From the NCBI GenBank assembly GCA_903824665.1, contig CAIJXT010000019.1, forward strand, positions 245,815 through 309,814: 64,000 nt of DNA, given 5' to 3'. Each line of letters begins with the position of its first letter. Within the stretch, counting starts at the first letter, position 1. Positions 54,893 through 63,792 of the stretch are shown piece after piece. The position numbers and the translations under genes were made by a program. The notes under the pieces were generated by a model. The model was not told where the DNA came from and searched no databases. It worked only from the letters and a program-made list of their open reading frames with translations. Source of the DNA: an uncultured Bacteroidota bacterium. GTDB taxonomy: Bacteria; Bacteroidota; Bacteroidia; Chitinophagales; Chitinophagaceae.

Positions 54893-55894
54893 TTACCGCC
54901 TGAAGGTGATTTCTGTAGCACCAAATCCATACTTGCCGCTCCACTCATTTTTGTACCTCGCCACCTCTGGTGTCGCTTTCAGTATTGCATGTACCTCATC
55001 ACGCAGTTTACCCTTTCCCAACCCGTGTATCACTACCATTCGCTCCATCCGGTGGGCTATAGCCAGGTGCAGATACCGGTGCAGTGCGTTCAATTGTATC
55101 GTGATGATCTCGGCATTTGTCATTCCTTTGGGATCGCCTACCAGGTGCTCTATATGCAGGTCCACTTCAGACTTTGCAGCAGCAAGAGCGTGCGTTTTCG
55201 CACCTTGTATCTTGCTGCCTCTTATTACCGGCTCCAGCTTTGGTGGCGGCACCGGCGCCTTTTTTACACTGAATCCCTCTATAAGCAGATAGCTGAATGA
55301 TGGCTCACTGCCCTGCAGGATTTTTGTGATGTGCTCAAACAGTTTGGCAGGCCTGATCCGCAGCACCCCCTCTTCTACGCCGTTTACCTCATGCGCCACA
55401 TCGGTCAATGTCCATTGAAATCTCGGCTGGTCATTCATATCGCCATACTCAATACTGTGCAGGTACACATTGCCAAAAGCATGCAACGTTCCCTCATGTC
55501 TGAATAAGCCACGCTCAGCAATCCTTACATCATACACAAACTTCACCGTTACAGGCAGCTCATTCAGCAAAAAGACTTTCACCTGGCTCACTACTTCCTC
55601 CATCTCGTCTGTTCTGAAAACGGGAACAAAAGACAAATAGACCCCCTTAGCCAGCCGCTCTGCACGCAATGATGGCTTCTCTACCGGCAATTGCATCATG
55701 GGCGACTGCTTTTTCTTTGCAGTATTTTTTTCCGTAAACCACTTGAGGTAGGGGTGATCTATGTCTTCGATATACACCGGAAACACGGTCCCTGCAACTT
55801 CCACTTCAATCATTTTCTTATCAATGAAAGCAGTAACAAACCCCTCCTCGCCTGTGCGTTTCAGCACTATATTATCTCCTATCGAAAATTTCAT
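54893..55894 (-). CDS. DUF2027 and Smr domain protein (MutS2-related)
   Basis: A 333-residue cytoplasmic protein. It starts with an SH3-like beta region (FSIGDNIVLKRTGEEGFV), continues with a DUF2027 region (about 75-235), and ends with an Smr endonuclease-like domain: VDLHIEHLV at about 245 and VIHGLGKGKLRDEVHAIL at about 290. Smr domains nick or bind branched nucleic acids and are found in MutS2 and in ribosome-rescue nucleases; here the MutS ATPase is absent. The pairing of DUF2027 with Smr is frequent in Bacteroidota. It is 21 nt downstream of rdgB, so both are probably in one transcript. Confidence 0.92.
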   Translation of the reverse strand: MKFSIGDNIVLKRTGEEGFVTAFIDKKMIEVEVAGTVFPVYIEDIDHPYLKWFTEKNTAKKKQSPMMQLPVEKPSLRAERLAKGVYLSFVPVFRTDEMEEVVSQVKVFLLNELPVTVKFVYDVRIAERGLFRHEGTLHAFGNVYLHSIEYGDMNDQPRFQWTLTDVAHEVNGVEEGVLRIRPAKLFEHITKILQGSEPSFSYLLIEGFSVKKAPVPPPKLEPVIRGSKIQGAKTHALAAAKSEVDLHIEHLVGDPKGMTNAEIITIQLNALHRYLHLAIAHRMERMVVIHGLGKGKLRDEVHAILKATPEVARYKNEWSGKYGFGATEITFRR

Positions 55895-55915
55895 TTCAAA
55901 TCCGGGTTATTAAAT

Positions 55916-56491
55916 TCATTTAATCCTAAGCGCCAGAAATTCAACCATTTTTCGCACAGCCTTTGCTCTGTGACTGATCTGGTTCTTAACCGCTAACGGC
56001 AAAGTACCAAAGCTTTGAGTATACCCGTCCGGTACAAATACCGGATCATACCCAAAACCGCCATCCCCACTTTTCTCATAAAGGATACTACCCTCGCACA
56101 CCCCATCAAAATAATACACAGCCCCTTCACATATCAGGCAGATGACCGCTTTATAAAAGGCACTGCGATCATCGTATTGCTTCAATCTGTCCAAAACCTC
56201 CTGCAGGTTCTTTTCATCATTTCGCTCTCCGGAGAAATGAGCACTGTCCACGCCCGGTGCGCCACCCAGCGCAGTCACACAAAGACCGCTGTCGTCTGCA
56301 AACACATTGAGCCCGCAAAACGCCGATATGGCGCTTGCTTTTGCATACGCATTCTCTTCAAAGGTATTGTAGGGCTCCGGTATCTCATCCGTAAATCCTA
56401 TGTCCTTCAGCGACAGGAGATCCACACCTGCTACCAGTGCGGCTATCTCCAGTATCTTTCCCTTATTGTTTGATGCTACTACCAATTGCAT
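55916..56491 (-). CDS. rdgB: RdgB/HAM1 non-canonical purine NTP pyrophosphatase
   Basis: Cleans the nucleotide pool by hydrolysing dITP, dXTP and ITP to the monophosphate. The ATG at 56491 gives 191 aa starting MQLVVASNNKGKILEI, the standard beginning; a frame continues to 56638 but overlaps the divergent gene and is not family-like. Catalytic region VFADDSGLCVTALGG (Asp66, Asp67), GAPGVDSAHFSGER, DGGFGYDPVFVPDG and SHRAKAVRKM are all conserved. First gene of a pair with the Smr protein. Complete. Confidence 0.96.
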   Translation of the reverse strand: MQLVVASNNKGKILEIAALVAGVDLLSLKDIGFTDEIPEPYNTFEENAYAKASAISAFCGLNVFADDSGLCVTALGGAPGVDSAHFSGERNDEKNLQEVLDRLKQYDDRSAFYKAVICLICEGAVYYFDGVCEGSILYEKSGDGGFGYDPVFVPDGYTQSFGTLPLAVKNQISHRAKAVRKMVEFLALRIK

Positions 56492-56631
56492 ATTGGACAA
56501 AAGTACGTAGTCACGGCAACTTTGCAGACCGGCACCACTTATACGTTTCTTCAGAGTCCGTCTGACAACGAATATTGCACCCTCCGTTCCCTTTTGCTTC
56601 GTACTTTTACAGCATCGCTGCGGCGCCGGCC

Positions 56632-57405
56632 ATGCCAATCATTACACTCATATCAGATTTCGGAATACACGACCCCGCAGCAGGTGCCCTCAAGGGTATA
56701 TTGCTCGGATCGCTACCGGCGGCACAAATCATCGATATCAGCCACGAGGTACCTCCTTTCGACAGGCGGCAGGCAGCATACCTGCTTGACAGCGCATACC
56801 GGCATTTCCCCGCCGGCACCATTCATCTGGTCTGTGTAGATATCTACGCCGACCACATGCCCAGGTTGGTTGCCGCTTATTACGACGGGCAGTTCTTTCT
56901 CGCTCCTGACAATGGTATTATACCCATGGCTTTTCCAAATGCCACTATTGACGCGTGGCTTTGTTTTGAATTGTCCAACACTTACACCTTCTATGACTGG
57001 CAGCTGGCTGCTGCTCAGGAAATCCGCCGGCTTTCCCAATCTCAGGGCAGTGGTACGCCAAAGCACCAGCTCATAAATTTCCTGCACCATATCCAGCAGG
57101 TACAACCCGGAATTTTTGCATGCTCGGTTATCTATATCGACCAGTACGGCAATGTTGTTACCGACATGACCCTTGCAACGTTCGAGGCCCTTAACCGCAG
57201 TGGCCGGTTCATGCTTACGTTTATGCGGGTAAACGAAATCACAGCTATCAGCAAACATTATAGCGATGTAACTTCCGGCGAAAGTCTCTGCCGCTTCAAC
57301 TCCAGTGGCCACCTCGAAATCTGCGTCAATCAGGGCAATGCCGCCGTACTCTTTGGTTTTCGGTCAGGTGGTATTCATAATGACATCAAAATCACATTCG
57401 GATGA
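56632..57405 (+). CDS. SAM hydroxide adenosyltransferase / chlorinase-like protein (DUF62)
   Basis: Predicted S-adenosylmethionine hydrolase related to fluorinases and chlorinases, 257 aa from the ATG at 56632. It begins MPIITLISDFGIHDPAAGALKG, the family's SAM-binding start, then IIDISHEVPPFDRRQAAYLL, VCVDIYADHMPRLVA, and FLAPDNGIIPMAF. The C-terminal part carries YIDQYGNVVTDMTL, also typical. The hydrolase group uses an Asp-Arg-His set, whereas true halogenases have other residues; no halogenase-specific loop stands out, so hydrolase is more likely. It shares a 140-bp divergent region with rdgB and overlaps the next gene by four bases. Confidence 0.9.
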   Translation: MPIITLISDFGIHDPAAGALKGILLGSLPAAQIIDISHEVPPFDRRQAAYLLDSAYRHFPAGTIHLVCVDIYADHMPRLVAAYYDGQFFLAPDNGIIPMAFPNATIDAWLCFELSNTYTFYDWQLAAAQEIRRLSQSQGSGTPKHQLINFLHHIQQVQPGIFACSVIYIDQYGNVVTDMTLATFEALNRSGRFMLTFMRVNEITAISKHYSDVTSGESLCRFNSSGHLEICVNQGNAAVLFGFRSGGIHNDIKITFG

Positions 57406-57689
57406 TCGTACGAATCGTACAAATGACCTTCAGGGAAGATAAGGTTCAGGAATTTGTCACATTGTTTGAAGAGCGCAAACAGCAGATACGCTGCTTCCAG
57501 GGCTGCAGCCATCTCGAGCTTTGGCAGGACAATAGCCAGTCAAACGTATTCTTCACTTACAGCATATGGGATTCCCAGTCAGACCTCGACCATTACCGCT
57601 TTTCAGCATTTTTCAAAGACACATGGGGGCGCACAAAGGCGCTGTTTGTAGCTCCACCTAATGCCTGGAGCGTGACGCCGAAGTCATAG
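57402..57689 (+). CDS. antibiotic biosynthesis monooxygenase (ABM)-domain protein
   Basis: A 95-residue dimeric alpha/beta-barrel protein. IVRIVQMTFREDKVQEFVTLF is the opening strand-helix of ABM proteins, CFQGCSHLELWQD and FFTYSIWDSQSDLDHYR complete the core. ABM proteins include heme-degrading and quinol monooxygenases, and many whose reaction is unknown. It overlaps the SAM hydrolase-like gene by four bases (ATGA), implying coupled translation. No heme ligand is identifiable. Confidence 0.85.
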   Translation: MIVRIVQMTFREDKVQEFVTLFEERKQQIRCFQGCSHLELWQDNSQSNVFFTYSIWDSQSDLDHYRFSAFFKDTWGRTKALFVAPPNAWSVTPKS

Positions 57690-57704
57690 TTCATATGGGG
57701 TGAG

Positions 57705-58130
57705 TTGAAAATTGTTGGTCGAAATAACACAACATTTACTCTGATTCAACCATTGCCAGTGAAGAACACCACAAATGGCGGAATGCACTCGGCGGATAAT
57801 GTGCTTTCAGCAGGAGTAGCAGATACTTATGCTGTCCAAAGTATTGGTATCAGCTCTCAAACATTTCGCTTTAACATGCTCAATACCGGCTACCGCTTTC
57901 TACCGGCCGGACACTGGCTAAAATACCCAGCAATGGATATAGACATAGGTACACCCGACACCAACCAAGACGATATAATAGGATCGCCTGTATTTGCCGT
58001 AGAAGGGGCTTCAACGAACAGGGAAATGGTGGCGCTTCACTCGAAATGCAGGTTTCAATTGAGACTACCTACCGAGACGTTCTTTCGTCCAAAAATGCCA
58101 GGTCCCGACGCGAATGAACTACACCAATGA
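57705..58130 (+). CDS. doubtful open frame between ABM gene and toxin
   Basis: A 141-codon frame starting with TTG, in the same register as the ABM gene after its stop. It overlaps the end of the toxin gene by 62 bp on the opposite strand, so at least its last part cannot be a normal gene. The sequence (IDIGTPDTNQDDIIGSPVFA and similar) matches nothing I know. It may be chance or the remnant of a gene. Confidence 0.2.
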   Translation: MKIVGRNNTTFTLIQPLPVKNTTNGGMHSADNVLSAGVADTYAVQSIGISSQTFRFNMLNTGYRFLPAGHWLKYPAMDIDIGTPDTNQDDIIGSPVFAVEGASTNREMVALHSKCRFQLRLPTETFFRPKMPGPDANELHQ

Positions 58131-58377
58131 TGACAATACGTTTCATGTCTTCGTCTATATAATAATGTATAGAATACGGAAATACATCAGGATGAGCGAT
58201 ACGGATATTTTTGTAACGGATAGAATGGCTGAAAGGCGTGGATCTTAATCTTTCGATAGCACGTTTAACGTCCTTAGCAAATCTGACTTCAAGACCTGGC
58301 AGCTGTCCAAAGTACCAATTTTTGGCTGCACTGATATCTTCCCGCGCTTCTATGAAATAAGCTAATCTATAATTCAC
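58069..58377 (-). CDS. ParE/RelE-family type II toxin
   Basis: A 102-residue protein of the ParE/RelE fold. YRLAYFIEAREDISAAKNWY is the family's N-terminal strand-helix, FAKDVKRAIERLRSTPFSHSIRYKNIR matches the central region, and VFPYSIHYYIDEDMKRIVIIGVVHSRRD is the C-terminal beta sheet. RelE toxins cut mRNA on the ribosome and ParE toxins poison gyrase; the sequence does not decide between them. It follows the predicted antitoxin by 3 nt on the same strand, as expected for a toxin-antitoxin operon. Confidence 0.88.
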   Translation of the reverse strand: MNYRLAYFIEAREDISAAKNWYFGQLPGLEVRFAKDVKRAIERLRSTPFSHSIRYKNIRIAHPDVFPYSIHYYIDEDMKRIVIIGVVHSRRDLAFLDERTSR

Positions 58378-58380
58378 AGA

Positions 58381-58614
58381 TCAACCTATTTTCTTATCAA
58401 GTTCATCAAACAATCCCGCTATATCCTCTATTGAGTTTGGATCATTTGCGATCGCTGCCAGTCTTTTATCGATCATATCCTTCTCCCATTGTGGCAACTC
58501 GTTGTCAATGTCGTCGACACCAGGGTATTTGTCTTTTATCTTCTTCCAATCACTAATTGAGATTTGAACAGCTATCGTTTCTCCGAAACTATCTGACACA
58601 TAATTCACAGACAT
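58381..58614 (-). CDS. type II antitoxin partner of the ParE/RelE toxin
   Basis: A 77-residue acidic protein from the ATG at 58614 (a frame extends upstream to 58695). The C-terminal half (LPQWEKDMIDKRLAAI, then DPNSIEDIAGLFDEL) is like addiction-module antitoxins that wrap the toxin with an acidic helix. The N-terminal part (GETIAVQISISDWKKIKDKYP) has the strand-helix form of small DNA-binding antitoxins. Position directly before the toxin gene is the main support. A TTTTTTG box on the minus strand near 58641-58647 could be part of its own promoter. Confidence 0.75.
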   Translation of the reverse strand: MSVNYVSDSFGETIAVQISISDWKKIKDKYPGVDDIDNELPQWEKDMIDKRLAAIANDPNSIEDIAGLFDELDKKIG

Positions 58615-58706
58615 ATAATGATATTTACTAGTAAAATTACCAAAAAACGCGTTAACGTGAGTTGAAATTTGCTCTCGGAGTATATCCGCAAACAACGATA
58701 CCTCTA

Positions 58707-61700
58707 CTACCGCAGCAATGTCACATTTCCCTGATGTTTTTCCATTTGGCCATCTTTGAAGGTGGCCTCTATCAGGTATACATATACGCCTTCCGGCTGT
58801 TCCAGCCCATTGAGTTTACCGTCCCAGCCCCTGCCCTCAGTATTGCCCGATTCGAATATCACCTGACCCCACCGGTTGTATATGGTCATGGTAAACGAAA
58901 CAAGCCCCCTTGCCAGCAACGGACGCGGAAGGAAGTAGTCATTAATGCCGTCACCATTTGGCGAGAAGGCGTTAGGGATATCCATAAAGCAATCCTCCTT
59001 CACCTCCACCGAGTCTGTAGCAGTACACCCATCCACTGTCAGTTTCACCCAGTAAGTACCGGGACTAGCTATTTGTATGTTACTGGTCTTTTCACCTGTA
59101 TTCCATAGCCACCGCAGCGCAGGTACACCTTTGTATTGGTTATCTGCCAGTACTATCGGGTTGCTGCCGGGGCAGATAGACGTATCACCTCCCAGGTACA
59201 CATGAGGGTGGTCAAAGACCCATACCTTTTTCGTTGCAAATGTATCAGGGCATGCGCGGTAGTAGGCATCAAGCCTTACCGTCAGATTGCCTGACCGCTC
59301 AAAGCCGTGCACAATCGGGTTCACATTATCAATAAATGATCCATCGTCAAATGTCCACCGGATACTGGTGTTGCCTATACTTGTATACTTCCCTGTGAAT
59401 GTTACCGTATGCCCACCACACAACACAGAATCTGTTGCTTGTACACTGATGGCGCTGATAGAATCTACCGTAATCACCGTGCGTGCCGTATCACGGCAGG
59501 GCACATAGTTCGACAGAGCCATCACTACATTGTAAGCGCCTGTACGGTTATAGGTATGTACCGCATTTGCGGTGGTTGCAGTAGTGCCATCACCAAATGT
59601 CCAGGCATACTTCAGCTGCACGCCCAACGATGTGTTGGTAAACGTCACCGGATCACCGGTACATACAAAACTATCCGGCATTGCCGTAAAGCCTGCTTTA
59701 ACGATGTTGGTTATCGCTACAAACTTCGTAATACTATCCACACACCTTGTATTGGTAATGATCAGTGTTACTTTGAAATTGCCCGGCAAATAATACAGAT
59801 GAACCGGATTGGTCGCTGTGGAAGAATCGCCATCTCCGAAATACCATTTGTACGTCAGGTCAGCAGCCGGTGTTGATGTGTTCGTAAACACAACGGTATC
59901 AGCCTTGCAATTCTCAAAAATCGCAAAATTGAATCCGGGAATAATCGGTGGATCTACCAGTGTCGTTGGTCCAAGTGTATTAGACACACAAACTGCTGCC
60001 GTGCGCGCTACAAAGTCCGAGTACACCCCATCGCACAAACCCGTAATTACAACCATACTGTCTGGCCCTATATTGAAACTCAGTGGTGGTTGGGCAATTC
60101 CGTTTCGCCTGAAAGTTATCGTATCTGTCTGACCCGGATACAGCCCATACAGTCGCACTACACCATCACACCAGCCACATTTGGTTGGGTTGGTATGATC
60201 CAGTGCTCGCATGGTAAATGGTGGCACTGTAAGGTTGGCCGGCCCCAGTGTGTTTGATACACATACACCACCGGTGCGGGCTACAAAGTTGTCATACAAT
60301 CCAGCACAAAGTCCGGTAAGTACTATTGTACTATCTGCCGCCACAGTCTGCGCAATCGGTGTCTGTGGGTTACCATCCTTGGTGTAATAAATGGTGTCTA
60401 ACTGTCCGGGATACAAACCGTAAAGCGTGATGGTGCCTGTACATATACCGCAGTATGGCGGATTGGTATGGCTGATGTCGCGCATCACAAATGGTGGCAC
60501 CGTAAGGTTAGCCGGCCCCAACGTATTCGATACACATATTCCACCGGTCCGCGCCACAAAGTTATCGTACAGGCCGGCACACAGGCCGGTCAGTGTTATC
60601 GTGCTGTCTGCAGCCACCACTTGTATGTAGGGTGGCTGAGCCACGCCGTCCTTGGTATAGCTTACTGTATCGGTTTGGCCGGGATGCAGTCCGTATAGTG
60701 TTATAGTTCCTGTGCATATCCCGCAATAAGGAGGATTGGTATGACTTATGGCCCTCATTGTAAATGGCGGTACCGTCAGATTTTCAGGTCCCAGTGTGTT
60801 CGATACACATACCCCGCCAGTGCGGGCTACAAAGTTATCGTACACTCCAGAGCAAAGTCCGCTGATCGTTACTATGCTGTCTGCGCCTACCACCTGCACA
60901 TGCGGTGTTTGGGGTACACCATACTTCGTATACGTTATTGTATCTGTCTGGCCTGGGTACAAACCATACAGCCGTACCACTCCGTTACATATACCGCAAT
61001 AAGTGGGATTAGTATGATTTGACGCGCGCATTGTAAATGGAGGCACCGTCATATTTATCGGCCCCAATGTATTGGAAACACAAATGCCCGCTGTCCGCGC
61101 CACAAAATTATCATATACCCCTGCGCACAATCCGGTCAATACCACCGTACTGTCTGGCCCTATAGTCCTTACAACAGGTGGCTGGGCAATTCCTCCTTTA
61201 GTATACGTGATAGTGTCTGTTTGCCCGGGATACAAACCATACAATGTGATTGTACCGGTGCAAATGCCACAGTATGGCGGATTGGTAAAACTGAATGTCC
61301 GCATCGTGAAGGGTGGCACCGTCAGCGTCACGGGCCCCAGTGTATTAGACACGCATACCCCGCCTGTACGTACTACAATGTTGGTGTATACACCTGCACA
61401 CAACCCTGTTATTGTAGCCATGCTATCAGCCCCTATGGTGCGCACTACCGGAGGTTGTGGTATCCCGCTACGCCAGTAGCTGATGGTATCTGTCTGAAAA
61501 GGATGAAGCCCGTAAATGGTGATCGTACCGGTACAAAATCCACAGTAAGGCGGATTCGTAAAACTCACGCCCCGTGCAGTAAAGGGCGGTACAGAAAGCG
61601 TTATCGGCCCCAGTGTGTTAGATATACAAACACCCGCTGTACGGGCTACAAAATTCGAATAAGTACCTGCACACAATCCGGTAATCACAACCATACTGTC

Positions 61701-63617
61701 TGCACCTATAAACCTTACTATTGGTGTCTGTGGCACTCCATCCTTCCAATAGTTTATGGTATCCGTCTGTCCCGGACGCAGACCATACAATCTGATCTCT
61801 CCCGTGCAAAATCCGCAATAAGGTGGGTTTGTTCCACTTATTGCCCGCATAGTGAAAGGTGGGTTGATCAAAGTTACAGGCCCTACAGGTGCACTCACAC
61901 AATAGCGGCCTTCCTTTACTGTTATATTGCTGTATACGCCCGCCAGCAATCCTCCGATCGTTATAGACCCATCTGCGGCCACAGTTGCCACCACTGCAGG
62001 CTGCAATATGCCATACTTATAAAAACGAACCGTATCCAATGTACCGGCTGTCAGGCCAGAAAGTCGTATCGAACCATTGTTGTTGCCGCAATAGCTGGGA
62101 TTTGTAAACGTAACCGTGGGAGAAGGAATCGCTGGCGAAGCAAGCGTCACCGGAATAGTAGACCGGCAGCCTGCTACACCCCCGGCAGCTATCGTAATGT
62201 TGTAGCTACCCGGCATCAGACTATCTACAAATGCTGCTGTAACGCTGCTAAAAACCTGAATGGTATCAAATGGCGCTCCAACATTCGAAACTTTGACTGT
62301 CCACGGCGATCCCAAACCTCCGGGAACAATTGAAATAGCTGCCCTTTTATAACAGGTTGCGGCAGACAGCAGTGTCGAGCTTACCGTTGGCTGAGGTAGG
62401 ATCGTTATGGTATAGGCTATGGTCTGTGTGCCAGACAATGGACAATTATTGTCGGTATAGGTCACATAAAAAGTATAAGAACCAACAGCTGTACCTGTAG
62501 ATGTCCACGATATTACACAATGCGGTGTGGGCGTACCATTCCCGGTAGTAACAAAGGACAGCCCTGCAGGCAACCCGGATGTAGTTACCGTGATATTGTT
62601 AGTAGTCACAACCTGAAATGGGTGTATATTCAGGGTAAACGCCCCTGAATTCTGGCAGATATTAAAATGCGTATTATCTACTAATGTACCGGCTGTTGCA
62701 CCCGACAAACTGCCACTGGGTGGCGTATTGGTGCACGACTGCACCAGAAAGGTCATTTCCCTTTGACACGAACCCACAAAATTACCGCCTCTGAACTCCC
62801 TGATGTTGTATACAACAAGGGACCTTTGCAAAATGGTTGGTGTAAATCCAATTTGTCCCGTAGTCTGGTCAAAGGTCATACTGCTCCCGGCAAGCGGTGC
62901 TGCACCGGTAAAGGGAGCAATGTAAGTTACAGACGGCCCTGGGGCTAAACCTGTTGTACCGGCGGCGCCAGGCACCAGTGCAAAACGCAGCATATCTCCA
63001 TTACCATCTACAGCACCCGGATTGTAGCTATTGGGTGTTGCTACACAATAGTAAGGTGTTGGAATATTGGTCAGAGTGGGGTTAGAGTTTGGCGCAACAG
63101 TGTTATTCAATGTATCTACCAGCTGCGTGTACGTTAGCGGTGTGCTCGATATGTTTGTTATCGATGGCGCCCTGCCCGCTATAGCTGTAGCATCCAGCCT
63201 TCCGGTAAACAGAAAACGCCAAACTGTTGATGTATAGGGCAATGTATAAGTACCACTGTACACAAACTTCTTAATACCTGGTGTCGGAAAACCCAAACTG
63301 GTACATTGCGTCATCGCCAGAAATCCTGGGCATACCGGCGTGATCTCCACACCTGCTGATGGTGCCTGTATAGAAAGATTTATAGAGTTGTGCAGTGTGT
63401 TGCCGTCATAAATGTGTATCTCCGGTGTGTTGGTCGGCAGCGACCCAAAGGCCGAACCCGGACCAGCTGCACCACAGTCAGCGTAAGCTATCAGTGTTAT
63501 ACGGTAGGTATTCCCACTTACGTGGGTATAGAAAAGATCCATGCCCACAAGGTGGGTAGCATAAGTAGTTAAACAAGCGAGCAATAGAGCCGCTGTTGAT
63601 AGGGTTTTACGAATCAT
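58707..63617 (-). CDS. giant CHU_C (gliding-motility C-terminal) surface protein with 91-residue repeats
   Basis: A 1,636-residue exported protein. The ATG at 63617 opens the signal peptide MIRKTLSTAALLLACLTTYA; an ATG at 63689 would add 24 residues and is less likely. An N-terminal beta-rich domain (THLVGMDLFYTHVSGNTYRI) is followed by Ig-like modules (about 300-500). Then come one divergent and seven regular 91-residue repeats (586-1222), each with four cysteines. Three PKD domains follow (WYFGDGDSSTATNPVH, WTFGDGTTATTANAVH, WTFDDGSFIDNVNPIVH), then an Ig-like module, and last the CHU_C domain (FSPNGDGINDYF, IYNRWGQVIFES, NVTLLR), a T9SS type B sorting signal. Probable adhesin or matrix protein. 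A toxin-antitoxin pair follows 93 nt downstream. Confidence 0.93.
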   Translation of the reverse strand: MIRKTLSTAALLLACLTTYATHLVGMDLFYTHVSGNTYRITLIAYADCGAAGPGSAFGSLPTNTPEIHIYDGNTLHNSINLSIQAPSAGVEITPVCPGFLAMTQCTSLGFPTPGIKKFVYSGTYTLPYTSTVWRFLFTGRLDATAIAGRAPSITNISSTPLTYTQLVDTLNNTVAPNSNPTLTNIPTPYYCVATPNSYNPGAVDGNGDMLRFALVPGAAGTTGLAPGPSVTYIAPFTGAAPLAGSSMTFDQTTGQIGFTPTILQRSLVVYNIREFRGGNFVGSCQREMTFLVQSCTNTPPSGSLSGATAGTLVDNTHFNICQNSGAFTLNIHPFQVVTTNNITVTTSGLPAGLSFVTTGNGTPTPHCVISWTSTGTAVGSYTFYVTYTDNNCPLSGTQTIAYTITILPQPTVSSTLLSAATCYKRAAISIVPGGLGSPWTVKVSNVGAPFDTIQVFSSVTAAFVDSLMPGSYNITIAAGGVAGCRSTIPVTLASPAIPSPTVTFTNPSYCGNNNGSIRLSGLTAGTLDTVRFYKYGILQPAVVATVAADGSITIGGLLAGVYSNITVKEGRYCVSAPVGPVTLINPPFTMRAISGTNPPYCGFCTGEIRLYGLRPGQTDTINYWKDGVPQTPIVRFIGADSMVVITGLCAGTYSNFVARTAGVCISNTLGPITLSVPPFTARGVSFTNPPYCGFCTGTITIYGLHPFQTDTISYWRSGIPQPPVVRTIGADSMATITGLCAGVYTNIVVRTGGVCVSNTLGPVTLTVPPFTMRTFSFTNPPYCGICTGTITLYGLYPGQTDTITYTKGGIAQPPVVRTIGPDSTVVLTGLCAGVYDNFVARTAGICVSNTLGPINMTVPPFTMRASNHTNPTYCGICNGVVRLYGLYPGQTDTITYTKYGVPQTPHVQVVGADSIVTISGLCSGVYDNFVARTGGVCVSNTLGPENLTVPPFTMRAISHTNPPYCGICTGTITLYGLHPGQTDTVSYTKDGVAQPPYIQVVAADSTITLTGLCAGLYDNFVARTGGICVSNTLGPANLTVPPFVMRDISHTNPPYCGICTGTITLYGLYPGQLDTIYYTKDGNPQTPIAQTVAADSTIVLTGLCAGLYDNFVARTGGVCVSNTLGPANLTVPPFTMRALDHTNPTKCGWCDGVVRLYGLYPGQTDTITFRRNGIAQPPLSFNIGPDSMVVITGLCDGVYSDFVARTAAVCVSNTLGPTTLVDPPIIPGFNFAIFENCKADTVVFTNTSTPAADLTYKWYFGDGDSSTATNPVHLYYLPGNFKVTLIITNTRCVDSITKFVAITNIVKAGFTAMPDSFVCTGDPVTFTNTSLGVQLKYAWTFGDGTTATTANAVHTYNRTGAYNVVMALSNYVPCRDTARTVITVDSISAISVQATDSVLCGGHTVTFTGKYTSIGNTSIRWTFDDGSFIDNVNPIVHGFERSGNLTVRLDAYYRACPDTFATKKVWVFDHPHVYLGGDTSICPGSNPIVLADNQYKGVPALRWLWNTGEKTSNIQIASPGTYWVKLTVDGCTATDSVEVKEDCFMDIPNAFSPNGDGINDYFLPRPLLARGLVSFTMTIYNRWGQVIFESGNTEGRGWDGKLNGLEQPEGVYVYLIEATFKDGQMEKHQGNVTLLR
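59952..61862 (-). repeat. seven tandem 273-bp (91-residue) repeats in the giant surface gene
   Basis: Each unit is exactly 91 codons and contains PPFTMR, TNPPYCGxCTG, LYGLxPGQTDTI, VxITGLCAG and SNTLGP. A related, more diverged unit precedes them at about 61863-62130. Copies differ at many third positions, so expansion is not recent. Confidence 0.9.
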
Positions 63618-63740
63618 TTGGCTGAATTCGAAGTGCATAAAAACTACATAAGCAAGTATTGGTTTGCACACACTTTGGGCAAACTGCATTAAAGTTATAG
63701 AAATTCGTCCACCGGAAAAAATATTTTATTTTACTCATTA

Positions 63741-63772
63741 AAAGAGCCGTTCCATACCCGGAACGGCTCTTT
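63741..63772 (-). terminator. terminator of the partial CHU_C gene
   Basis: A 13-bp perfect stem (63741-63753 with 63760-63772) and six-base loop lies 20 bp past the stop codon, with a short T-run on the minus strand. Confidence 0.85.
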
Positions 63773-63792
63773 CAATAATCCTTTTTTATCCG

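Noticed and set aside
59952..61862. CRISPR-like array because of regular spacing
   Set aside because: The 273-bp period is in frame with a protein and the copies are diverged throughout, without conserved short repeats and unique spacers.
61221..62333. 370-codon + strand open frame opposite the adhesin repeats
   Set aside because: It repeats with the same 273-bp period as the sense gene and is basic and cysteine-rich, as expected for an antisense shadow of the repeats.
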